This document shows positions 1 through 5,400 of a stretch of DNA of 5,712 nucleotides, piece by piece (positions within the stretch are counted from its first letter, which is position 1; each line of letters begins with the position of its first letter). This DNA is from Acidobacteriaceae bacterium. GTDB lineage: Bacteria; Acidobacteriota; Terriglobia; Terriglobales; SbA1. The DNA is taken from NCBI GenBank assembly GCA_019237515.1, contig JAFAGX010000395.1, forward strand, positions 1 to 5,712, read 5' to 3'. The notes below the pieces were generated by a model, which searched no databases, was not told where the DNA came from, and saw only the letters and a list, made by a program, of their open reading frames with translations. The translations under genes were made by a program, and so were the position numbers.

Positions 1-13
1 TGCATTAAGATTA

Positions 14-42
14 CTTGTCATCCTGAGCGAAGCGAAGGATCT
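14..42. repeat. REP-like palindromic repeat, near-intact copy
   Basis: A 21-base imperfect palindrome occupies 20-40, centred on base 30. Its arms are ATCCT (20-24) and AGGAT (36-40). Inside them lie opposed GA dinucleotides (25-26 and 34-35), then the seven bases GCGAAGC (27-33). It begins with the word CTTGTCATCCTGAG (14-27), which recurs as CTTGTCATTCCGAG at 1396-1409 (12 of 14 identical). From memory, this kind of sequence is a high-copy dispersed repeat in Acidobacteria and some other phyla; copy number cannot be checked here. It lies about 50 bases past the ada stop codon and could act as a 3' hairpin for that transcript, but no T-run follows on either strand. Confidence 0.65.
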
Positions 43-89
43 ATGCATTTTGAGCTGCTCCAGATCTGCGGCAAACGGATCCTCGCATC

Positions 90-1148
90 TCACACCCTCG
101 CGAACTTCTGCTCCATCTCTAGCAGCTTTTCCTTCCGCCCCACGCCCCAGCGATATCCGCCGCCATCTCCATTGCTGGAAACAACTCGGTGGCAAGGAAT
201 TGCGACGGCAACCGGATTCGTCGCGCAAGCCCGCGCTACTGCGCGGTACGCCGTGGGTTTCCCGATCGCCTTGGCAACCGCCGCATACGACCGTGTTTCG
301 CCGAGCGGTATGGATTGCAGATACGACCACACTCGCCGTTGGAACGCCGTTGCCTGAATGTCCAGTGGCAGCGCTGCGTTGATCTTTTGGCCGCGTAATG
401 TCGCCAAAAGACTTTCTTTCCACTCGCGCATAAAAGCGTCATCGCGTTTGCGGATCGCGAATGGAAACTCGTGCTTCAGGCCCTGCTCGAGTTCCTCGTC
501 ATTATCGGCAAACTGGATCGAGCAAATGCCCTTATCCGTCGCAGCCACCAACATACGCCCGAGCGGCGAGTCCGCGTACGTGTAGCGGATGTGGGCGGCG
601 ATCGCGCCGCGACGGTACTTGTCCGGAGTCATACCGAGTTGCGACGCGGTCCGCTCATAGAGCCGGCTGCTGGAGCTATAGCCCGCGTCATACATGGCCC
701 TCGTGACCGAATGCCCCGCACGCAAATTGTTCTTGAGCTGATTCATACGGCAAGAGTCTGCGTACGCCTTGGGCGTGATTCCCAGCACTGACTTGAATGT
801 CCTCTGAAGATGAAACGGACTCTGCCGAAATTCCTTGCCTAACTGGGTAAGCGTGAGTGGTTCATCCAGATGTCGCTCGATGTAGCGGCAGATCGCCCTG
901 ACTAGCTGTAGTTGCCCATTCCCGTGAATGGCCTTCGGCCGGCAACGTAAGCAAGCGCGGAAACCCGCTTTCTCTGCCTGTTCTGGCTGCAGGAAAAACG
1001 ACACATTCTCCCGCCGAGGCCGCCGGGATGGGCACGACGGCCGGCAATAGACGCCAGTCGAGGACACCGCGAACACAAACCTGCCATCCTGGCTGGCATC
1101 GCGCGCCTGGACCGCCTCCCACCACTGACTTTTACTGGTGCTGGCCAT
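90..1148 (-). CDS. ada: Ada: bifunctional transcriptional regulator / O6-methylguanine-DNA methyltransferase
   Basis: Cytoplasmic suicide DNA-repair protein and regulator of the adaptive response to alkylation. From the chosen ATG (352 aa) the order is: an N-terminal Ada zinc domain with Cys35, Cys39, Cys66 and Cys69 (CRPSC and CLRC), where the first Cys normally accepts a methyl group from DNA methylphosphotriesters; an AraC-type helix-turn-helix at about 75-180; and a C-terminal methyltransferase domain at about 185-352 with the PCHRVV active site, Cys319 being the expected O6-methylguanine acceptor. Length and cysteine spacing match E. coli Ada (354 aa, Cys321). An in-frame ATG at 1190 would add 14 residues. 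I prefer 1148 because GGAAG sits 8 bases upstream and the N-terminus then aligns with E. coli Ada. All key residues are intact. It is monocistronic here, with no alkB or alkA alongside in the window. Confidence 0.96.
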   Translation of the reverse strand: MASTSKSQWWEAVQARDASQDGRFVFAVSSTGVYCRPSCPSRRPRRENVSFFLQPEQAEKAGFRACLRCRPKAIHGNGQLQLVRAICRYIERHLDEPLTLTQLGKEFRQSPFHLQRTFKSVLGITPKAYADSCRMNQLKNNLRAGHSVTRAMYDAGYSSSSRLYERTASQLGMTPDKYRRGAIAAHIRYTYADSPLGRMLVAATDKGICSIQFADNDEELEQGLKHEFPFAIRKRDDAFMREWKESLLATLRGQKINAALPLDIQATAFQRRVWSYLQSIPLGETRSYAAVAKAIGKPTAYRAVARACATNPVAVAIPCHRVVSSNGDGGGYRWGVGRKEKLLEMEQKFARV

Positions 1149-1156
1149 CTCGCTAA

Positions 1157-1161
1157 CTTCC
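1157..1161 (-). promoter_or_regulatory. Ribosome binding site supporting the ada start at 1148
   Basis: On the minus strand GGAAG lies 8 bases before the ATG at 1148. No comparable purine-rich site precedes the upstream ATG at 1190, where the leader reads TTGGGTCACT. This favours the shorter 352-residue Ada. Confidence 0.5.
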
Positions 1162-1309
1162 GCCATTCCGAGTATCGCATTGGTTGTCATAGTGACCCAA
1201 ATTTAAGCTTCGCGGCCTTACTGCACCATCCGCTTCTTGCGGTCAAACTAAATTTGCTGGGATGCGGCGCATTGCCTTCCGATCATTAACACTCAGATTG
1301 GTCGTCCTC

Positions 1310-1327
1310 GCAGAATCGTCATTCTGC
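1310..1327. repeat. Perfect 7-bp inverted repeat
   Basis: GCAGAAT (1310-1316), a CGTC loop, then ATTCTGC (1321-1327), a perfect stem of 7 base pairs. The right part contains GTCATTCTG (1318-1326), which resembles GTCATCCTG (17-25) and GTCATTCCG (1399-1407) in the other two palindromes. It may therefore be a fragment of the same repeat family. Without an adjacent T-run it is not a standard terminator. Confidence 0.5.
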
Positions 1328-1368
1328 TTCTCATGATGATGGCAGGCAATCGGCTGAGGACTCATTAG

Positions 1369-1379
1369 CTCCGAAGGAG
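1369..1379. repeat. Short hairpin with a GAA loop
   Basis: CTCC-GAA-GGAG, a perfect 4-bp stem closing a GAA triloop on a C-G pair. The loop type is the same as in the palindrome at 20-40. It is short enough to occur by chance; it is recorded because it sits between two other palindromes. Confidence 0.3.
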
Positions 1380-1395
1380 AAGCAGGAATTTGAAT

Positions 1396-1432
1396 CTTGT
1401 CATTCCGAGGAGCAAAAAGGACCAGGAATCTG
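1396..1432. repeat. Decayed second copy of the REP-like repeat
   Basis: It starts with CTTGTCATTCCGAG (1396-1409), matching the copy at 14-27 in 12 of 14 bases and in the same direction. Arms ATTCC (1402-1406) and GGAAT (1425-1429) flank a loop of 18 bases that has lost the compact GCGAAGC core and carries an A-run (GCAAAAAGG). The C-to-T and T-to-C differences in the left arm are matched by compensating changes in the right arm (AGGAT to GGAAT), as expected for a subfamily that conserves pairing. Confidence 0.5.
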
Positions 1433-1475
1433 CTGTGAAGCTGGCATTGATGGAATTGCCAACGTTCGGAGCGCT

Positions 1476-2099
1476 TCAGTCCACCATGGCAGGTTGTAGC
1501 AAAGAGAAAGTCTGCGGAGCTCCCGATCGTTTTCGCAACTCCGTCAGCAGCGCGTTAGCCGCATTCTCATAAGTCTTATTGGGATCAGACGGATCGGCCC
1601 AAACGGCATCATAAACAATCTGCGCGGCTTCCATTACAGTCATCTGCAGAGCGGCTTCAAAGACATCCACACGCTCTTGCAGTTGTTCGTAGCAGGACTG
1701 GCAAATGGCCGCAGAAACGAATTCCCCGGAGTGGTTCTCCTCTTTAATGCATCGCGGGAAGGCTGAACCGGACGCCTCAAGCGTGGCCATCTGTTCTTTA
1801 AATTCCCGTAAGAACTTTTCGCGCTCTTGCTCCAGCATTTCTGGGTCGGGCAATTCCTCGGAAGGCGCAAGTGGCGCAGAGAGCTTCATGTCGCTGATAG
1901 AAACTCGCTCGCTGCTCTTGCAGATCGGGCAGGCAGTCAAGTCGGCAGGATAATAGGTTCGGCACTTGGAACAGGGAAGCCCATATCCGACAGGTTTTTT
2001 CCGTGCACCCTCGTCGATAGCAGTCTTCACACGTACGGCTGGAGCAGCTGTTCCTCTCCCAACCACGCCTGTATCTCTCACGCTTGGAACTGCACCCAT
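1476..2099 (-). CDS. Zinc-ribbon protein of unknown function
   Basis: I do not recognise a named family. From the ATG at 2099 the product is 207 aa with no signal peptide or membrane segment. Residues 1-40 are basic and probably disordered. A rubredoxin-like zinc ribbon follows with Cys43, Cys46, Cys57 and Cys60 (CSKC and CPIC, 10 residues between pairs). Residues 80-110 are highly charged and probably helical (coiled coil possible). A second metal-site candidate is Cys117, His123, Cys133 and Cys136 (CQSC), followed by a helical C-terminus to about 190. An in-frame GTG at 2132 would extend it, but it lies upstream of the predicted transcript start, whereas ATG 2099 has a strong ribosome site. 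Two Cys-rich centres suggest Zn binding; a redox or nucleic-acid role is conjecture. Confidence 0.8.
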   Translation of the reverse strand: MGAVPSVRDTGVVGRGTAAPAVRVKTAIDEGARKKPVGYGLPCSKCRTYYPADLTACPICKSSERVSISDMKLSAPLAPSEELPDPEMLEQEREKFLREFKEQMATLEASGSAFPRCIKEENHSGEFVSAAICQSCYEQLQERVDVFEAALQMTVMEAAQIVYDAVWADPSDPNKTYENAANALLTELRKRSGAPQTFSLLQPAMVD

Positions 2100-2105
2100 A
2101 CTGTT

Positions 2106-2110
2106 ACCTC
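2106..2110 (-). promoter_or_regulatory. Ribosome binding site fixing the zinc-ribbon gene start
   Basis: GAGGT on the minus strand lies 6 bases before the ATG at 2099. It selects this ATG over the in-frame GTG at 2132. Confidence 0.65.
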
Positions 2111-2134
2111 GTCCGTTCGGGTCTACCCGCACTT

Positions 2135-2163
2135 ATTCTATGGACAACTGCCGATCATGCCGA
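2135..2163 (-). promoter_or_regulatory. Candidate sigma-70-type promoter for the zinc-ribbon gene
   Basis: On the minus strand, TCGGCA (2158-2163; 4 of 6 to TTGACA) and TAGAAT (2135-2140; 5 of 6 to TATAAT) are separated by 17 bases. Initiation would fall near 2128, giving a leader of about 28 bases that contains the GAGGT site. It lies in the 135-base gap after the TPR gene, implying that the zinc-ribbon gene can be expressed independently of it. Confidence 0.45.
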
Positions 2164-2234
2164 GAGCACGGTAGTTCATCGTCCAAAATTTATTCCCGTT
2201 AGGGGATTGCCTGGCCAAACGCTTCGTCCCTTTA

Positions 2235-3128
2235 CTACTGGACAGCTTTGGGATCTGGCGTCGATTTCGCTTCTTCACCCATCGCTGCGCGTTTTGGCGC
2301 CAGTTCCCGTAAAACAAGCTCCAACTTGGTTCGTGCTTCCAGCAACTCAGGATTCAGACGAATTGCGCTCCGGTACGATTGCGCCGCAGCCGTCAGTTTC
2401 TTATCGGCCGATTGCGCCAGTCCTAAGTCGTAGTAGGTTTCTGCGCGTTTGGAGTCGTGAGTCAACGATTCCTGAAAAGCATGCAGTGCAGCGGCAAAGT
2501 TCCCATCCGCATAAAGCCCGAGCCCAAGGTATCTGTAGGCTTCCGCATTTTGCGGATCAATACTCAAAGCTGTCCGGGCTTCCGCAATCGAGTTTTCCCC
2601 GTCGTTCGACCGATAGAACACGTATGACAACCCGTTATGAATTTCGGGAAAAGTCGCATCTAAATCTTTGGCATCGGAATAGTCGTCGAACGCTTCGTCA
2701 ACATCATCCTGCTGCATACGCAGATAGCCCAAAGCCATGTGCACGTCGACGTTGTCGGGATCCGCTGCCAGCGCCCTTCGCATAATTGCTTCAGCACTGT
2801 CATAGTGCTGCTGATGTACGAGTTCTGCCGCCTGCACTAGTTCCGTTGGGCACTCACTGCTTTGCGTACCTGATGCGAATGCCCCCGGCTTACGCATTTC
2901 GCTCAGCAGATCACTTCCTGCCCCGGCGCTCGCGAAAAATTCGGCACTGCTTTGTCCGACGTGAAAACGGATTCCGCGTTCCGCGACCAGGCGCGACAAC
3001 CGTTGGTTGGGAATTCCCGCCACCATCCAGGTCAGCAGTTGAGAGCAATCGACCGGCTTCGCAGCACGGTTTTCAGCCATTCCGGTTGAGATCAGCAGAA
3101 GGACAACAACAGCAAGCCTTAGTGACAC
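2235..3128 (-). CDS. Exported tetratricopeptide-repeat protein
   Basis: A 297-aa protein. Residues 1-18 form a signal peptide (SLR, then a VVVLLLIS core) with a likely cut after GMA and no lipobox Cys, so a soluble periplasmic or secreted protein is expected. Residues 25-80 form a small helical domain of a type I associate with acidobacterial TPR proteins. Residues 94-262 hold about five TPR units with typical spacing (GYL, GLS, LGLGLY and LGLAQ helices; DPDN, DPQN and LNPE turns), then a capping helix and a charged tail. TPR arrays bind protein partners; the partner here is unknown. Cys28 and Cys93 are the only cysteines and could form a disulfide after export. The start is GTG, chosen because it places the signal peptide at the N-terminus and follows AAAGGAG; the next Met (17) would delete the signal peptide. 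Confidence 0.85.
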   Translation of the reverse strand: MSLRLAVVVLLLISTGMAENRAAKPVDCSQLLTWMVAGIPNQRLSRLVAERGIRFHVGQSSAEFFASAGAGSDLLSEMRKPGAFASGTQSSECPTELVQAAELVHQQHYDSAEAIMRRALAADPDNVDVHMALGYLRMQQDDVDEAFDDYSDAKDLDATFPEIHNGLSYVFYRSNDGENSIAEARTALSIDPQNAEAYRYLGLGLYADGNFAAALHAFQESLTHDSKRAETYYDLGLAQSADKKLTAAAQSYRSAIRLNPELLEARTKLELVLRELAPKRAAMGEEAKSTPDPKAVQ

Positions 3129-3132
3129 GAAA

Positions 3133-3139
3133 CTCCTTT
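3133..3139 (-). promoter_or_regulatory. Ribosome binding site for the GTG start of the TPR gene
   Basis: AAAGGAG on the minus strand ends 4 bases before the GTG at 3128. The match is strong though the spacing is short. It supports the GTG start, as no ATG offers a full signal peptide. Confidence 0.6.
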
Positions 3140-3145
3140 GTCTTT

Positions 3146-3184
3146 CAGGAACTCAGGAACTCCTTCGAACATAGCTCCCGAAGG
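3146..3184 (-). promoter_or_regulatory. Structured leader of the TPR gene: tandem repeat plus hairpin
   Basis: Two features sit side by side just upstream of the ribosome site. One is a perfect 8-base tandem duplication, CAGGAACT twice at 3146-3161. The other is an inverted repeat, CCTTCG (3162-3167) with CGAAGG (3179-3184), around an 11-base loop. If transcribed, a 6-bp hairpin would form about 25 bases before the ribosome site. No clear -35/-10 pair is visible in the 125-base gap to the upstream gene, so the TPR gene might be read through from the operon above it. A regulatory role is inference only. Confidence 0.35.
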
Positions 3185-3253
3185 TACACAGCGGCTAGGT
3201 TACTCAGGTCACTTTTGAGGTCTAGGATTTTCCGCTTAGCGAAGGTGGCGAGA

Positions 3254-4048
3254 TCAAAGCAGCTTGCTATTTCTTGTAGCACGTGAGAAGCCCGCAGCCA
3301 AGCCCCTCTGAACACTTTTTTTGTAGCCGGTACTGTCCATGGCTCTGATCACCGTTGCCGCAATCCCGCCGGGAGTGGCGGCCTCGTGCAACAGACTTCT
3401 TAATGACGCATTCCCCGCTCGCCACGTATTAATCCCGTCAGCCAGCGCGTGGGCAGCCGCGTAGACAGCGGTTCTTCTGTCCAGTCCGAGCCGCTCCGCG
3501 GCTTCCGCTAACGTTGCAAGCGCGTGGTAGCCATGGCTGCAGGAATACGTTACTGTGAACGCATCAAACTGGCTCTCAGGAATTTCCAAAACCGGCCCAA
3601 CCGCCGAGAAAAGATTCTTGACTTCGCGTTTCGCAGCGGCAGGAAAATTTCGCGCGAAGGTCAACGCAGTCAGTCCGCGACGATTGCGACACGCCGGGCT
3701 CGGCATCGCTCGTGCCCACAGTACCGATCGCCCCAGGTTTTTGCGGAATCGAGCGAGCGGGATTCCGGCGGCCAGGCTTATTACAATCAGCCGCTGATTG
3801 ATATCACCGATGTCTTTGAAAAGATTCCGTATTGAGTCCGGGCGCACTGCAATGACGAGCATTCGCGCTTGCGCAATCGCGCTCTGCAGGTCCTTCTCGG
3901 TGGCCACTCCGTACCGGTTTTTGAGTTGTTGAAGATTCTTCGCATGATGATCGTAAACCAGCAACCTGCCCCGATATTTTGCCACCTGCAATCCGGCCAA
4001 CAACGCGCTGGTAATACGCCCGCCTCCAACGAAGACGGTGGTCTTCAT
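3254..4048 (-). CDS. ProC-like (pyrroline-5-carboxylate reductase family) NAD(P) oxidoreductase, divergent
   Basis: A 264-aa cytoplasmic protein with the two-domain P5C reductase plan. The N-terminal Rossmann domain has a glycine-rich loop (VGGGRITSAL, residues 7-16), the strand motif AVRP (67-70, family AVKP) and SLAAGIPL (91-98). The C-terminal all-helical dimerisation domain ends in ATPGGIAATVIRAMD (224-238), corresponding to the P5CR signature. Two hallmark sites differ. The usual SGSGPAY is SCSHGYH (169-175), and the GG(T/A)T segment is GGIA, so the Thr that contacts the substrate imine in known P5C reductases (Thr238 in human PYCR1, as I recall) is Ala. This argues for a substrate other than P5C. 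The ATG at 4048 overlaps the upstream stop codon as ATGA; I prefer it to the TTG at 4063. It is the last gene of the three-gene unit, with only a weak ribosome site (GGA), consistent with translational coupling. Confidence 0.82.
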   Translation of the reverse strand: MKTTVFVGGGRITSALLAGLQVAKYRGRLLVYDHHAKNLQQLKNRYGVATEKDLQSAIAQARMLVIAVRPDSIRNLFKDIGDINQRLIVISLAAGIPLARFRKNLGRSVLWARAMPSPACRNRRGLTALTFARNFPAAAKREVKNLFSAVGPVLEIPESQFDAFTVTYSCSHGYHALATLAEAAERLGLDRRTAVYAAAHALADGINTWRAGNASLRSLLHEAATPGGIAATVIRAMDSTGYKKSVQRGLAAGFSRATRNSKLL

Positions 4049-5400
4049 CCCAATTCCGCGCAAGCCCGGTCGGCGGCTTCCACCAACTTTTCGACATCAT
4101 CCTTTGTGTGCGCCGTCGAAATGATCCAGTGAAGCCCGTTCGATGGCGTCATGTAGATCCCGTGCTCATGCAACAACTGCACAAAACGAGAATAGCGCCC
4201 TGTATTCACATACGAGCAGTAGTCGCGATAATCATGAATCGCTTCGCGATCAGTGAAGTAAATCTGGAACATCGGCCCAAATCCTTGCACGATGGCGTTT
4301 ACCTTGTGCCTCCGGAATACATCTCGCAGACCAGCAACGGCCGCATCTCCCGTCGCGTGAAGCTTTGAGTATGTGTCTTTTGCCGACAACATGTCGAGAT
4401 TTGCAGCAATCACCTTCATCGTCAGCCGGTGGCCGTTGAAGGTTCCATAGTGCAGGACCATGTTCGATCCCCAGCGCATGCGGTCCAGAATTTCCCTCGG
4501 CCCAGCCACAGCACCCACCGGAAAGCCTGCCCCGAGCGCTTTTCCAAACGTGCTGAGATCTGGCTGGATTCCGTAATATTCCTGGCACCCGCCAGGCGCG
4601 TAGCGAAATCCAGTCACTACCTCATCAAGAATTAGCAGCGCCCCATATTCCCGAGTCAATTCGCGCAGTCGCTGCAAATACCCCTCCCGCGGAGGAATAC
4701 ACCCCATGTTCGCCATGATCGGTTCTGTGATCACAGCCGCAAGCTCGCCGCCATGCGCTCGCATCACGCCTTCTAGAGCCGCAACATCATTCCAGGACGC
4801 GAGAACTACATCAGCGAACGTGCTTTCGGGAATTCCTTCCGAATCCGGAATGCGCTCGGGATTTTCTTTCGAGCCCAGTTCTTCCGGTCGATGGCTGTGC
4901 GCATTGAGTAGAAACGGATCGTACCATCCATGATAATGACCCTCGAACTTCAGAAACTTGCTGCGTCCGGTATGCGCCCGCGCCAACCGCAACGCGAGCA
5001 TCGTCGCCTCGCTCCCGGTGTTGGCGAACCGAACTACTTCGGCCGACGGAACCATGCCCCGGAAGCGCTCCGCAGCTTCGACTTCCGCCGATGTCGCCGC
5101 CGCGAAATGGGAACCTTCGGCCATCGCCTCAGCAACTACCGAAACTAACTTCGGGTGCGCATGCCCGTGGATCAGCGCCCCAAATGACATCATGAAATCC
5201 GTGTACTCATTTCCATCCGCGTCCCACACGTGCGAGCCCTTGCCGCGCTCCAGCATGATCGGTCCACCGGAGTACACCGCCGTTCCACGTGACGGCGAAT
5301 TCACACCTTCAACCAATGACAGTTGCGCCCGCTCAAAGAGGTCGTTTGAGCGGCTGTGCCTTTCCTTGGGAACAGACGCGGCCGATTTCACAGAATTCAT
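4045..5400 (-). CDS. Class III PLP aminotransferase/aminomutase, glutamate-1-semialdehyde aminomutase-like
   Basis: A 451-aa cytoplasmic PLP enzyme of fold type I. Visible landmarks are GVNSPSRG (32-39), the phosphate-binding NTGSEA (127-132), GHYHGW (154-159), LDEV with Asp259 contacting the pyridine nitrogen, TFGKALGAGFP with Lys287 as the Schiff-base lysine, YGTFNGH (318-324) and a terminal AHT motif (430-432). The overall plan is that of HemL, which moves the amino group of glutamate-1-semialdehyde to give 5-aminolevulinate. Against true HemL: it is about 25 residues longer than E. coli HemL, the usual NSGTEA is NTGSEA, the glycine-rich active-site lid is replaced by a longer charged stretch (about 167-195), and the usual SGNP after GT is FNGH. 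An amino-transfer or aminomutase role on another substrate is more likely. It overlaps both neighbours, which argues for a shared pathway. Confidence 0.88.
   Translation of the reverse strand: MNSVKSAASVPKERHSRSNDLFERAQLSLVEGVNSPSRGTAVYSGGPIMLERGKGSHVWDADGNEYTDFMMSFGALIHGHAHPKLVSVVAEAMAEGSHFAAATSAEVEAAERFRGMVPSAEVVRFANTGSEATMLALRLARAHTGRSKFLKFEGHYHGWYDPFLLNAHSHRPEELGSKENPERIPDSEGIPESTFADVVLASWNDVAALEGVMRAHGGELAAVITEPIMANMGCIPPREGYLQRLRELTREYGALLILDEVVTGFRYAPGGCQEYYGIQPDLSTFGKALGAGFPVGAVAGPREILDRMRWGSNMVLHYGTFNGHRLTMKVIAANLDMLSAKDTYSKLHATGDAAVAGLRDVFRRHKVNAIVQGFGPMFQIYFTDREAIHDYRDYCSYVNTGRYSRFVQLLHEHGIYMTPSNGLHWIISTAHTKDDVEKLVEAADRACAELG

Larger units (their letters stand above)
1191..1475. 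other. 285-base intergenic gap upstream of ada, no gene
   Basis: This gap separates the end of the zinc-ribbon gene from ada. I see no credible coding sequence. It holds three small palindromes, listed separately. The ada promoter should be here, but only a weak candidate is visible: TTGACC on the minus strand at 1241-1246, with a poor -10 (CAGTAA) 17 bases on. No rho-independent terminator for the zinc-ribbon gene is recognisable, since none of the hairpins is followed by a T-run in the minus direction. Confidence 0.6.

Noticed and set aside
1..47. TGCAT (1-5) and ATGCA (43-47) as outer arms of the left-hand repeat
   Set aside because: They are not concentric with the palindrome at 20-40 (centre 24 versus 30) and are only five bases long, so chance is likely.
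1237..1257. Possible Ada-box operator upstream of ada (AAT followed by GCAA on the minus strand)
   Set aside because: The two half-sites are 11 bases apart instead of the roughly 6 seen in E. coli Ada boxes, as I recall, and such short words occur by chance.
2100..2132. GTG start at 2132 for the zinc-ribbon gene
   Set aside because: It lies upstream of the predicted transcription start and has no ribosome site of its own, whereas ATG 2099 follows GAGGT by 6 bases.
3231..3244. CGCT-T-AGCG mini-palindrome just after the ProC-like gene as an operon terminator
   Set aside because: The stem is only 4 bp with a 1-base centre that cannot form a loop, and the minus strand continues with A-rich rather than T-rich sequence.
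2084..3286. Long plus-strand reading frames at 2084-2785 and 2786-3286
   Set aside because: They lie antisense to the TPR gene, which has a signal peptide, clear TPR periodicity and a ribosome site. The plus-strand translations show no domain, low-complexity Arg/Pro/Ser composition and no ribosome site.
4049..4063. TTG start at 4063 for the ProC-like gene
   Set aside because: ATG at 4048 forms the ATGA overlap and begins directly before the first Rossmann strand (KTTVFVGGG), as in ProC proteins. The TTG would add only five residues.
4045..5400. Naming the PLP gene hemL and reading the operon as heme synthesis
   Set aside because: The signature and lid differences, the extra length and the SDR/ProC-like neighbours do not fit; no other heme gene is in view. 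The gene symbol was left empty.
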